Shown here piece after piece: positions 8,496 to 18,108 of a DNA stretch of 46,474 nucleotides (position 1 is its first letter; each line of letters starts with the position of its first letter). The stretch lies in contig JAIVFH010000221.1 in NCBI GenBank assembly GCA_025765595.1, positions 1 through 46,474 on the forward strand, in the 5' to 3' direction. A model generated the notes under the pieces. It saw nothing but the letters and a program-made list of their open reading frames with translations, ran no database searches and was not told the DNA's origin. The position numbers were made by a program, and so were the translations under genes. The stretch comes from Obelidium mucronatum (Eukaryota > Chytridiomycota > Chytridiomycetes > Chytridiales > Chytriomycetaceae).

Positions 8496-9594
8496 CCAAT
8501 AAACCCTCCATTCGACAACGAAAAACACGCTCTAAAATCAAACACCGTAACAAAACTCGAAACCACTTCCATCCATGGACACTCGCAACAAATCTACCTC
8601 TACCGACCACAACTACAAACACAGTCTTCAATTTCAGCAAAATTCCACTCAACCAAAAAACCCTATCAAGCCTCTCCCTCGGCATCAAACACTGTTTCCA
8701 CCCAAGAACCTTAACGTCCAACGAAATCAAAACATCCTTCAACGACTTCAGACGCCGAATCTTCATTCAATTCCAATTCAGGAACACTCCACCAGACCCA
8801 AACCAACCACCGTTCAATCCCAAACTACATATCAAATCAACAAATTTTCTACCCGAAGACCCACACCCAATAATTTCAGACGCACTCGACACCTTCCAAC
8901 AATCGATCTCTACAGCAATCCTGACAACACCGTTCTACCGCCAACCCATAGACCCAGTTCTCAAACCTTTAATCACACTGAAAAACAACGCGACAATCTC
9001 CATCACCCAAGCCGACAAAAATTTAGGCTTAGTAATCCTAGACACCGATCACTACGACCGCCTGACCCTAACCCACCTAAACGACAACTCAACCTACACT
9101 TTTCTGAGCTTAGACGTCAACTTCACAGTCACCATTCAAGAAATCTACCACTCTTACCTCCAAATCCTAAACAGTCAACACAATTTACCGAAACAACACT
9201 CTAAGTTCCTACGCCACGCCCTAACTGCAAATCACACACTACCAAAATTCCGAACAATTCCCAAGTTACACAAACAAATCCCTACCGGTCACCATCCGAC
9301 GCTCTCAATTAGACCTATCGTAGGAGCAACTAACTGGATCACCACTCACGCCAGCATCTACGTTGCCGAAATCCTCAAACCGTTCTTTGCCAACGACCCG
9401 CTAAGACCAACCAACTCTACTCAAATAATCAATAACCTCCGCAACATCCCTAACCCTATCCCTCCAAACGCCATCCTCTTCTCCTTTGACGTAGTCAATC
9501 TCTACGGCTCAATGGACATACTACTTACCACCTACGCTATTAGAAAATTTTCGGAACGCCACAATCTCCCAAAATTTCTACCGGACCTACACTG
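8372..9594 (+). pseudogene. PLE reverse transcriptase, 5' part (interrupted by transposon)
   Basis: Frame open from after TAA 8369-8371 to the insertion point at 9594, with no ATG before the late MDILL. Motifs in order: LSSLSLGIKHCFHP; ADKNLGLVILD (RT1-2 region); FRTIPKLHK; RPIVGATNWITTHASIYVA; and the catalytic ILFSFDVVNLYGSMD (motif A, first catalytic Asp). It is the -1 frame relative to ORF1, with 124 nt overlap, so expression by frameshifting, splicing or reinitiation is possible. I found no canonical slippery heptamer. The frame hits TAG four nucleotides after the target duplication CACTG; its continuation is at 16159. Confidence 0.85.
9590..9594. repeat. Left copy of 5-bp target duplication CACTG
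   Basis: CACTG at 9590-9594 is repeated at 16154-16158 around the transposon. Removing the insert plus one copy joins the two RT halves exactly in frame (TG of 9593-9594 with G 16159 makes Trp). Confidence 0.75.
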
Positions 9595-9621
9595 CTAGGA
9601 CAGATGCCGGAAGAATTCCGG

Positions 9622-9676
9622 ACGCAGCCGCATTCTCCCGGAATACGTGGCGTATTCCGGACGAATGCGGCTGCGT
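9622..9676. repeat. Subterminal hairpin of CMC element, ~26-bp arms
   Basis: Arms 9622-9647 and 9651-9676 pair at all but two central positions around a 3-nt loop (TGG). They are followed by further TTCCGG/CCGGAA dyads. It is probably a transposase-binding or structural end signal. Confidence 0.8.
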
Positions 9677-9839
9677 GCGTAATCCTGGCGGTGTTTCCGA
9701 AAGACAATCGGCAGGCAAGTACGGTACACAAGCCCCCGAAAATAGCCACCGTTTTCCGGAGGCCCTGCCGAGCGATTGCGTCAGAGGGGTTCTGCAGATT
9801 GCGTGCGAAAAGCGGCAGGTACTCCAGGGAATATCCGTA

Positions 9840-10450
9840 GAATTCCAAACGTAAAATTCCCCAGCTATGCAGGTGTCTATGCCGGTGGTTTGACATCAGA
9901 ACCAAAATTTCCACAGTTGTAAAAGATACTGAAGTAGGACTTGAATCGGGGACCTTCTCGGTACCATCTCACGTCAACACCATTCAACAAATCGATGTTG
10001 AAGGGGTAAAACCCATTCTCAATAATTCTCAATAACACCCGAGTTCCATTCTTGGTTTCGCAAAGTAGAAATAAGTATCGCTTTTCAAGATTCATTTTAT
10101 TCTTCAATCTCATCCCTCTCCTCTGTCTCATTACCTTCTAAATAATGTGAAGAAAGAAAATACTGTCGCATACGTCCCACAAACCGCATGTCTGGCAGCA
10201 TCAATGTTTGCCGCTTTGCATGCAGACAACATAGAACTGCATCCTCAAAGAATGTGACCATTTAAGATTCTGAAAATTCGTGCAGAGCCACCATGGCTGA
10301 TACAGTAACACGAATGGATGGTTTTCCCGAGGCTGCCAACGATTTGCCGTAGGCTGTCGAACCTACGTTCAAAAATTAGCAACAGACAAGCAAAAGTCAA
10401 AGTCGACACACCAGTGCTGCGAATCGCGTTCGTGGTATCACCAGCGTCGT
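9840..10450. other. Left internal spacer of CMC element
   Basis: No gene I can support. Short minus-strand frames (9540-9914 and 9877-10131) cross repeats or lack composition typical of coding sequence. Confidence 0.35.
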
Positions 10451-10627
10451 TTATTTCTGCAGCTTAATTATCTGCTTGTGCCAGGCGAAGTTGTCTCGGG
10501 TCTTGCAGGCTTTCTTGCCTTTGCCCGTCGTCGTTGCTTTCTGTTTGCACTCCGTTTCTTCATCACTATCTTCGATGTGACGCCGTTTACGAGGTTGCGC
10601 TTGTTTTCGGGGCTTTTTGGCGGGCAT
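10451..10627 (-). CDS. Possible small basic protein, 58 aa
   Basis: ATG 10625-10627 to TAA 10451-10453. The N-terminus PAKKPRKQAQPRKRR looks like a nuclear-localisation or DNA-binding tail. An acidic patch (EDSDEETE) and a second Lys-rich stretch follow. Its ATG is only 12 bp from the divergent ATG of gene A (10640), which leaves no room for separate promoters, so one of the two may be spurious or begin in an unseen exon. No family recognised. Confidence 0.3.
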   Translation of the reverse strand: MPAKKPRKQAQPRKRRHIEDSDEETECKQKATTTGKGKKACKTRDNFAWHKQIIKLQK

Positions 10628-10639
10628 TCGAAGTTTTGA

Positions 10640-11365
10640 ATGTCATTTAATATTTTAACAAAATGCCAAACAGACCGACTGCGCATTTGTTGGGCACAAT
10701 CAATCGACCGCTGGGAATGCACACCAGACTCAAATCAAGAAAACATCTTTGTAAGTGGGATTTCAATTGTTGGAATTGTTTAGTTTAACTTGCGTTGCCA
10801 GTCAGACGCAGACGATGTCCTTCAAGAAAGTACCAGCAACAAATCAAGCAATTGTGACAGTGAGAGCAGCGGAGATGAAGAGGAGAAGAAGAAGAACTGA
10901 AGTTGGAGGAACTCGAAGATACCAAGCACTATCAATCCCGCCCATTTTGGCAGGAACCTTTCGATATCGGTAAGCGGCCGCCATTGCACAACCCTTTGAA
11001 TAACATTTTATTGTATTTCAATAGTACCTGCTGTCGAATTTGAAGGCCCTGTTCCGCTGCACAATCAATGGAATCTGTATTTGGCTCGACGGAAATTTGG
11101 CACCCAATCTCAAAAGCCTTTAAAATGTTCGCACTGCAATAAGAAAGTCAACAAGGGCCTGTCTCACACACTCACACAAGAAATCTCTGCAAAAATCAAT
11201 GCAAATTCAAGGGATGTCGACGTTCTCAGTGCTTGGAGGGGAATCAAGAAAAACTGGAGGAGCGACAATGTACTCACTGTACAAAAATATTTCCCACGAC
11301 ACCTCATGTGTGAACATCGGAACTGCAATGATGATGAGTGTGTAACCTGCAACCTTTTTTTTTGA
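10640..11365 (+). CDS. CMC transposon accessory gene A (spliced; one frameshift)
   Basis: Predicted exons: 10640-10750, 10802-10969, 11025-11365, with introns GTAAGT...GCCAG (51 bp) and GTAAGC...CAATAG (55 bp). Exon 1 is exactly 37 codons, and both joins keep the protein-like frame. The product is acidic and Ser-rich in the middle (SESSGDEEEKKK), then has a C-terminal cysteine cluster: KCSHCNKKV (CX2C) and CEHRNCNDDECVTC. This suggests a zinc-binding domain. In exon 2 an AAG run at about 10885-10895 seems to have lost one base, giving TGA 10898-10900 unless corrected. Likely a transposon-encoded DNA-binding accessory factor (inference). The frameshift could be a sequencing or homopolymer error. 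Confidence 0.55.
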
Positions 11366-11433
11366 GTACACTTGGTTAATAAACACTCTTTTACCCAAGT
11401 TGTGGGCTCCAATCAATGCAAGTGTTACTTGTT

Positions 11434-11708
11434 AGCGACTAGTGCGTTTAGCACAGTTGCTTTATTAATGGGAATTGGTAGCAATCAGTGCGTTTAGCAC
11501 GGTCGCGTTCTTTAGGGGAATCGGCAGCGACTAGTGCGTTTAGCACAGTTGCTTTATTAATGGGAATTGGTAGCAGCCAGTGCGTTTAGCACGGTCGCGT
11601 TCTTTAGGGGAATCGGCAGTGACTAGTGCGTTTAGCACAGTTGCTTTATTAATGGGAATTGGTAGCAGCCAGTGCGTTTAGCACGGTCGTGTTTCTTAGG
11701 GGAATCGA
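11434..11708. repeat. 46-bp tandem repeat, 6 copies, with 92-bp higher order
   Basis: GTGCGTTTAGCAC recurs at 11442, 11488, 11534, 11580, 11626 and 11672, exactly 46 bp apart. Two alternating unit types (ACAGTTGCTTTATTAATGGG and ACGGTCGCGTTCTTTAGGGG) make a 92-bp higher-order repeat. GTGC...GCAC forms a short dyad. It lies just past the transposase stop codon. Confidence 0.95.
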
Positions 11709-11731
11709 TTGACAGTGATTTAAAAAACAAG

Positions 11732-14523
11732 TCATATATTCTGCAAAAAATCAAGAAACACATTCGTTTCCTCCACAGATAAATCATGATGGTGGTCCAT
11801 TCGAAACGGGTTAAGAATATACTGATTTCTTCTTTGGTGGGTAATATCGCCGTCAGCTTGCCAAAGACACTCGGAGTGAGGTTCCCAACAGTCATGAAAC
11901 ACATCAGCAAGCCCATTAACATGGTCAATGCGTATCAAAGTGTTTCTTCTGTGTGCGAGCCCTCTAGCAGGTATTCCCCAAGATGTATTACGACCCATCA
12001 ACACTAGTTCTTTGAATTCTACTTTCCGAATGTCCTCACGCAGGTGAACAACCATCCCAACTTGTTTCCAGTCATTAAAAAAGTAAAACGATCCCACTTC
12101 ACATTTCACAGAAGGCTCACTGTCTGTGATTAAGAGTCGAAGCAGCTTCTTGACCAATGGGTTTGAGCCAAGCTCCTTCATTCCTGGACTGCAAGCATCA
12201 TGACCACTAAGCAAGGACAGTAAAGATTCGCGAACGCTGAAGTCCCATGCAACATCTCTGGATGGCCAATGTCTGTTGGAGTTCGCGATATACTTTCGCG
12301 AGTCTCCATTCATTTGTTCAGGAACTTCGACAGCGATTCGTGGCAAGGGTCCCCACACAAAAAAATCATCCGCAACATGACATAGTCTATGGATCTTGTA
12401 TTTCGATGTTGTGGCTGGGAATTCCTTTTGGAAGAGACATAAAGTGACCATGGAAGCGCGTTGGAGAAGATTGTAATGCTGAATTCGACTGTTGTATTTC
12501 ACCGTATATACAAGCTTTACTAGAAGAGATGTTGCAGCCCAAATCCAACGGAATTCAGGTTTCACCCAACAGAAGAAGAAGGGACCAATTTCCGAAAGCT
12601 GCTTCATATCTTTTCCAACCATACTCCCAATATAGTGAGTTACTTGTTTTGGAGATAAAACCCCAGGATATCTGGCTACAATTGAAAAGAGAGAAGCAAC
12701 CCGAGGTTTGGAATCGGCAGATGAAAATAACTTTTTGCATTCCAAAGCCAGGTACTTGATCCAGCCCAAGGGACCAGTGTGTAATATTTCCGTGGGCGTT
12801 TGGGCACTTGGAAAGAAGGCAGGAAGTTCCAAGTAGATGTTGGGACGTCCGTCTGGAGCAACAACACCCGTTTCTTTCCTGATACGTCCAATTTCTGCAT
12901 TGGAGGGAGCATCTTGCATTCTGTTCAATGCGTCTCGAGTCTGCGCTAGGGTTCTGGATTGTTCATTGAGAAACGTGCCTTTCTCCGCCAAACAACATCG
13001 GCAATAGAAACTGCCCTCAGCTCCCACATGTTGACAAATGTTGGAGGCCCTGGGATTATCTACCAGCATAAGTAGCAAACTTGAAACAACAAGGACATGT
13101 TTCTTGGTAAAGGCGTTAAAGACCCGCATTCCATTCGCCAATTCTGAGCCTATCAAATGAACATTCAGTTTTCAACCACAGGAAAAAAGTATAGCATACC
13201 AAATTGAAGATCTTTCAATGATACATCTGCAATATCTTTCCAATCCCCTTCATTTGTTGTTGCAACAAAGTTGATGTGTTTTGATCCATGGAATTGATGA
13301 GGTAAAGCTGGGAAGATAACAAAAAAGTTCTCAAACTTATTATAACGCTTGGATATGTTCCCTGATGTTTCGTCAGAGCTGCAGGCAACTGGAAAGTTGA
13401 TGACGTCCAGGCCATCAGCTGTGGAAAATAATTTCGGACACTGTAGATTGAACAACATTGCGTAGCTTACCTTTAAGAGAAAGAGGCCCACGTTGAATAA
13501 TAACAACATCTGTTCCAGTTTGCAAGCAAAAGACACAAGTAAAATTTGAAAGTATATTTGGCCGGAAGGTTTCAACAGATTTGCCGATGGAGCAAAACCC
13601 AGGCTTCGGGAAACACAGAATAACACCCTGGTTGTTGCCATGTTGTATAAGGTCCCTGCCGAGAACGTTTAGCACAAAAAAGATGATCATGTGTGGGATA
13701 TTTACCCTGCGTACAGTCTTGTTGTGTTCCAGTCCAAAAACAGTACGGGCGCACGAACAGCAAATGCAAGTGACTCATATAACTCGGATTGTGTGGAATT
13801 TGGATTTTCGTCATGCTGGGGGCTAGTTCTAATCTCCTTGGCGATACTTGGATTCCCAAAAACTTCTGTAATTAATCGAGGAATGGGTCTCACGTGAATC
13901 GAGATGCCAGAAGTTGAGATGCGCTCTTCTGGAGGAACGCGACAGATTTTTTTCCGCATTGAGAGCAGCTGATGAAGGCGTGGACAAGGGATTTCCAACA
14001 ATTCAAAAAGTCCCCACACCAATGCCATCTGCTCAATGCTTAGTCTCCGTCGCTTCCCAAACAGCAAAACAAACATAATTGCAAATGTTTTGTCTGGAAA
14101 TGGGGCAAAGTAGTGACTAGTGTTGGGAATATCCAAGTCGGAATCAATATCAAGATCATCCAGTTCTTCCGAAACTTGATCCTCCGAAAACTCTGATCCA
14201 TAAGAGATATCTGATGATACAGATTCAGTTTCGTTTATCTCATTATCCAATCGGATAGGATTCTCATCTGCAGTAAGAGAAGTTGGCTCATCGACAGAAT
14301 CTGGACGAATGGAATCATGTGAATAGAAGTTGAACTGGTCTTGCAACCCAGCTTCAGCAGACAGTTCAAAAAAATCCTCCTGATCTGATTCACGCTCAGA
14401 CAGCAATGGATCATTAGTCTCTTGTTGCTGACATCTTTTTTCATGTTTGGCTAGATATCGCGACCATCGGTCTCCTGTAAAGGCACGCTGGCATCTCTGG
14501 CAATGGTTTCTTTCAATGGTCAT
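11732..14523 (-). CDS. CMC/Plavaka-like transposase, 879 aa, four exons
   Basis: Minus-strand exons 14523-13706, 13655-13471, 13418-13200 and 13149-11732; introns of 50, 52 and 50 bp all GT...AG (GTAAAT, GTAAGC, GTATGC donors). The four exons total 2640 nt, an intact 879-codon frame. The N-terminus has a C2H2 finger, CQRCQRAFTGDRWSRYLAKH, then an acidic Ser-rich linker. The core includes SSDETSGNISKRYNKFENFF, an HINFVATT segment, and a DNPRASNICQHVGAEGSFYC block followed by RCC. These three in order match a transposase-like family widespread in fungi, which I place in the CMC superfamily. Catalytic acidic residues cannot be assigned with certainty by eye. It probably cuts and inserts the 9595-16153 element in the nucleus. 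The intact frame suggests recent activity. Confidence 0.8.
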
Positions 14524-14638
14524 GTCACAGGATCACAGTATTTTCCCGATCTTGTTTCAACAGTATCAATTGCGTCATTTTTCACGGCCTTAAATTTTGG
14601 TGTCTTTCAACTGTCGTTATTGAAAGTTTCCATCAAAT

Positions 14639-15718
14639 ATGACATTTGGCGGGTATTTCCTTTCCTTCCAGCTGTTTTGCTTGTTTAAAACAATATTCTA
14701 GGTCTTCCAGCCAGAGCAATCAAGGCCCTCTGGGCCGCTCTCTGCAGTTTCGCACTCAGCAACAATTGCCCTCCGAACAGCAGTACCCATCCCTACAGCA
14801 ATACACATCCTTGCAACAGTTTCCACAGTTGCCACATTTTCAAGATGAAAATCTAGTACCCATCTTGAGAACAATCCAGGCGGCCATCGACGATCAAGGT
14901 GCAAAACTAACCAACTTGCAAGGCTGCGTGGAGTCCAATGCAACAACAATGACTCAAATGCAGCAAAACCTTCACCGTGTAGCAACCCAAGCTGCAACTG
15001 TGGACACGGTTCCTATGGGAATGCAGGCCTCAATTAAAACATATGTTCATCGTGTCCTGTACAGTAAGACGATCAAGAAGTACCCGGCCGAAATGCCAAA
15101 GAATGCCATCAAAGTAAGCAGTCACAAGTGTAAATCTATGTATTCATGGTTACTTTTTTTAGCGGTATCTTTTGGGCCAACATGCCGATCTCATCAATGG
15201 GTATACTCCTGAGCAAGAGTTTATTTACAATGCAAAAGCAACGAAACTGTACGAAAATGTGAGAGATCGATTTGTCAAGACGGTTAGTATGTAACTTAAA
15301 CTTGAAACACTTGATGTACATGGAACTCATTACTCTCAGATCAAGGGCACCTACAACAAGAAGCGCAATGGCAATCTCAAACTTCCAGCATATACTCGAA
15401 GCATTTACGGCAGTGAATGCAGTGTTGATGATGAATTGCTGAAGCGTGCCGCTGTGCTTGTGAGTTTTTTTTTGTGTTTTTCTCAGCCACATCTCTAAAG
15501 GAATGAAACAGCGCCATGTTCGGCAAAACCTTCATCCAGGTGACAGTTTTATGGAGAAGCTTTCGCAAAAGTTTGCCGACTTGGAGGCGTTAACAGAGGC
15601 GTCCCGCATAACTGAATTGAACACTATCAAGGCCAACGATGAGGCAAATCCATTGTTTCAGGATGATATGGCAGTTCGAGACAATAGCGGCGAAGATTTT
15701 GACCCTGGTAGCTTTTAA
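14639..15718 (+). CDS. CMC transposon accessory gene B (spliced, Gln-rich)
   Basis: Diverges from the transposase across about 115 bp. Predicted exons: 14639-14652, 14702-15113, 15163-15282, 15340-15459, then 15501-15718. The first three introns (GTATTT, GTAAGC, GTTAGT donors; TAG/TAG/CAG acceptors) keep frame exactly. The last intron (GTGAGT 15460 to AAAG 15500) leaves the final exon one base out of phase, so the protein may end early at TGA 15504-15506 or there is an indel. The N-terminus is Gln/Ser-rich (QQYPSLQQYTSLQQFPQ); the middle has a coiled-coil-like TNLQGCVESNATTMTQMQQN. The layout recalls the accessory tnpA role in plant CACTA elements (inference only). Confidence 0.6.
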
Positions 15719-15977
15719 GAAAAAATAATCAGGATTGCAATTAATGTCAATTTTTCTTTTTCTTTTGTTGGTCTTTTACAATAAACCTGGTTCTATATTA
15801 ATAATGGCTGGTGCTTCAAGCAACTAGTTTTTGTTTACGGCTTTTCAGTGCATCACGTGACTTGCAATTTCGATCGGATCTTCTCCAGAAAAGCTGCAGC
15901 ACAGCTGCTCTAATTTCGTACGTGATACTCCTTTGTCTTCTGCAGGAACTTCCACGAAATTCCAGCAACAAAACCTG

Positions 15978-16012
15978 CCGATTTCCAACCGATTTCCGAC
16001 CGATTTCCGACA
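15978..16012. repeat. 11-bp subterminal repeat, 3 copies
   Basis: CCGATTTCCAA, CCGATTTCCGA and CCGATTTCCGA in tandem near the right end of the CMC element, with TTCCGG/GGAAA dyads nearby. Consistent with clustered transposase-binding sites. Confidence 0.7.
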
Positions 16013-16153
16013 GAACAACCACTGGAATTCGTCTGGTGGTCTGTGCGGCCGGAAACGGCCGCTTTGAACCTCAGGCAAACGCTCCGGAAAATCCGGTGGG
16101 CTTCCAGACTCTTACCGGCAGATTGACGACCCCCCCATATTGGGGGTGTAGTC

Positions 16154-16158
16154 CACTG
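16154..16158. repeat. Right copy of 5-bp target duplication CACTG
   Basis: Matches 9590-9594 and lies directly before the resumed PLE RT coding sequence. Confidence 0.75.
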
Positions 16159-17002
16159 GATCTTAACCAACAACTACTTCACCTTCGCCGATCGTATTAT
16201 CCACCAGAAAAACGGCATGGCAATGGGAACCAACATGGCCGTCCTAGTCGCCAACGTCTTCCTCCAAATCCACTTCGAAGAAAATCTTTTAGTCAGCCAC
16301 AACATTCGCCGATTCATGTCTTTCTACAGCCGATACGTCGACGACATCTTCGGAATCTGGACTCGACCCTTACCTCAACTCTTAACCTTCTTCCGCAACT
16401 GCCAAAACATAATACCTGGAATCAAATTTACTCTCGTCTCTTCTACAGAATCACTCGAATTCCTGGACTTAGTTATACTACTCAAAAACGGTACTTTAAC
16501 CACAAAGTGCCACCAAAAATCCTTAAACACCTACACCTACATCTCCAACTCATCCGGCCACCCGACCAGCCTCAAAAAAGGATTCATTAAAGGAGAACTG
16601 ATTCGCTATATCCGCTCCTCCTCCCAAGAATCCGACTACAACAACCTCAAATCCCTATTTCAATACCGACTACTCAAACGCGGTTACCCTACCCGCTTCT
16701 TCCAATCTATCGCCAGGAACATCTCCTACAGACACCGAAACCGCTACCTAACTCCTAAAGAACCTACCGACATCCGACTCGCACCATTTGTCATCCGCTA
16801 CAACAACCGACTCAACATCCTGAAACTCGGACGCCACCTTAAAATTTTCAACCAGAAAATTTTAGAAACCACAAACCTTACCGACTGGACCGACCCACCA
16901 ACTACCGTCCTAGCACTCAAATCCAACCCTAACCTAGGTTCCTTGTTCACCGACACACGCTACGACAAAATTCGAACCCGTTTCAGAACAGACTACAATT
17001 AA
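16159..17002 (+). pseudogene. PLE reverse transcriptase, 3' part
   Basis: Continues the RT frame after the transposon: FTFADRIIHQKNGMAMGTNM (motif B, QKNGMAMG), then FYSRYVDDIFGIW with the catalytic YVDD (motif C). LEFLDLVILLKNG (motif D/E region) and the PLE-typical thumb follow, ending at TAA 17000-17002. No GIY-YIG domain follows, so this is the endonuclease-lacking class. There are no stops in this part, and the join to 9594 is in frame, so the RT was probably intact when the transposon arrived. Confidence 0.9.
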
Positions 17003-17302
17003 GCCACCCTGTTTCAAAAATTACAATTACTCATCAAAAACCACCCGAAACACCTCCGAAACATAACCTATTATTCTTTTTAGTTTCATGCAAAAAATTC
17101 CGTTGAAAAGTCCTTAAAAAGACGAAACGTACCCCATGTTTATTACCAAAAATAAAAAACAAATTCGTACGGGAATACCTGCTACCACAAGAAACTACTA
17201 AGAAACTCTACCCCTCTCAAACAACTCTACCCTTCTCCTCGACCCAGCCACTGAGTTGAGATTAATCGGATTCTGTCGATCGACCCACTTAAAAACTACA
17301 AC

Positions 17303-17322
17303 AACCCTAACCCTAACCCTAA
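17303..17322. repeat. Interstitial telomeric tract at PLE 3' end
   Basis: AACCCTAACCCTAACCCTAA, just over three perfect CCCTAA units, between the PLE 3' terminus (AAAAACTACAAC) and the AGCGCT array. Confidence 0.95.
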
Positions 17323-17716
17323 ATTCAGCGCTTTAACATTCAGCGCTTAAAGTGTCAGCGCTTAAAGTGTCAGCGCTGAAATATTCAGCGCTTAAAGTGT
17401 CAGCGCTGAAATATTCAGCGCTTAAAGTGTCAGCGCTCAAATATTCAGCGCTGAAATATTCAGCGCTGAAATATTCAGCGCTTAAAGTGTCAGCGCTGAA
17501 ATATTCAGCGCTTAAAGTGTCAGCGCTCAAATATTCAGCGCTGAAATATTCAGCGCTTAAAGTGTCAGCGCTTAAATATTCAGCGCTGAAATATTCAGCG
17601 CTTAAAGTGTCAGCGCTGAAATATTCAGCGCTTAAAGTGTCAGCGCTTAAATATTCAGTGCTGAAATATTCAGCGCTTAAAGTGTCAGCGCCTAAAGTTT
17701 CTGCGCTTAAATATTT
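17323..17716. repeat. AGCGCT minisatellite, array 3 (~25 units)
   Basis: Same 15-bp unit types as array 2, with a very similar right end (GTCAGCGCCTAAAGTTTCTG then CGCTTAAATATT). The order of unit types on the left differs from array 2. It begins directly after telomeric repeats. Confidence 0.95.
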
Positions 17717-17908
17717 TTTTAAGTGAAGTTATACTCCATGGCGCCGTATAAATTTTTAGAGCCACTTCTAGTATAGCCTGCTAGTTTAGCTGTAACAATC
17801 TCTGCTTGCAGGGGATGTCCGGGGATCGAACCCCGGAGTAGGATTTTGGAAAATGAAAATTTTCATGAAACCCTAAGTATAATCCTGAGCTAATGAGTAT
17901 AAAACCCT
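17717..17908 (-). mobile_element. tRNA-derived SINE-like block B, copy 2
   Basis: Nearly identical to 5706-5888, including the B-box region GGGGATCGAACCCCGG (plus sense), TTAGAGCCACTTCTAGTATA and GGATTTTGGAAAATGAAAAT. Near identity to copy 1 implies recent duplication or gene conversion. Confidence 0.65.
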
Positions 17909-17914
17909 GAATTC

Positions 17915-18057
17915 TAACCCTGAGCTCAGTTGGTAAAGCACAAGCATTAGGTACGCAGGCCAGGGGTTCAAGTCCCCCAGTAGGCAACTTTTATATAATA
18001 AAAATTTCCGGAGAAACCCTAACTCTCCCCAACCTCCCCCATGAGTAAAGAACCGCC
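17915..18057 (+). mobile_element. tRNA-derived SINE A, copy 1
   Basis: The A-box-like GAGCTCAGTTGGTAAAGCA and B-box-like GGGGTTCAAGTCCCC form a degenerate tRNA head. The tail is CAACTTTTATATAATAAAAA, TTTCCGGAGAAACCCTAACT, then CTCCCCAACCTCCCCCATGA and GTAAAGAACC. The same head-tail order recurs at 35343 and 36754. Not a functional tRNA: the anticodon and acceptor stems do not pair. Confidence 0.7.
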
Positions 18058-18108
18058 TTAAATATTCGGCGCTAAAAGTGTCAGCGCTTAAATATTCATC
18101 AGCGCTTA
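18058..18108. repeat. AGCGCT minisatellite, array 4, left part
   Basis: Three to four 15-bp units, ending CAGCGCTTA at 18108, where the TA-flanked transposon begins. The array resumes at 20265. Confidence 0.85.

Larger units (their letters stand above)
9595..16153. mobile_element. CMC (CACTA/Plavaka-like) DNA transposon, 6.56 kb
   Basis: Bounded by CACTG target duplications inside the PLE RT. The left end starts CTAGGACAGATGCCGG; the right end finishes ATTGGGGGTGTAGTC. The terminal inverted repeat is weak, but both ends carry dense GC-rich dyads and subterminal repeats (9605-9840; 15978-16150), a known trait of CACTA-type elements. Genes inside: gene A (+, 10640-11365), transposase (-, 11732-14523) and gene B (+, 14639-15718). 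The transposase and gene B start divergently, about 115 bp apart. The 5-bp duplication is longer than the 2-3 bp common for CACTA elements, so the exact superfamily is tentative. Confidence 0.75.
7337..17322 (+). mobile_element. Penelope-like element (endonuclease-lacking type) bounded by telomeric repeats
   Basis: Sense is on the plus strand: CCCTAA units, a 5' leader, ORF1 (7374-8495), RT in two pieces (8372-9594 and 16159-17002), a 3' UTR (17003-17302), and CCCTAA units again (17303-17322). No GIY-YIG endonuclease follows the RT. C-strand telomeric repeats on both sides in this orientation fit addition to chromosome ends by priming on the G-rich overhang. This is established for Athena-type and other endonuclease-deficient PLEs. 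If so, the telomere lay to the left when it inserted. Confidence 0.8.

Noticed and set aside
8480..8500. Slippery heptamer for -1 frameshifting (TTTTAAC)
   Set aside because: It is not in the required phase relative to the ORF1 frame.
8575..9204. 209-aa plus-strand ORF
   Set aside because: It is an out-of-frame shadow of the PLE reverse transcriptase, whose motifs lie in the neighbouring frame.
15811..16590. 259-aa plus-strand ORF across the right end of the CMC element
   Set aside because: Crosses the transposon boundary and overlaps the true RT frame out of phase; composition is Pro/His/Arg artefact.
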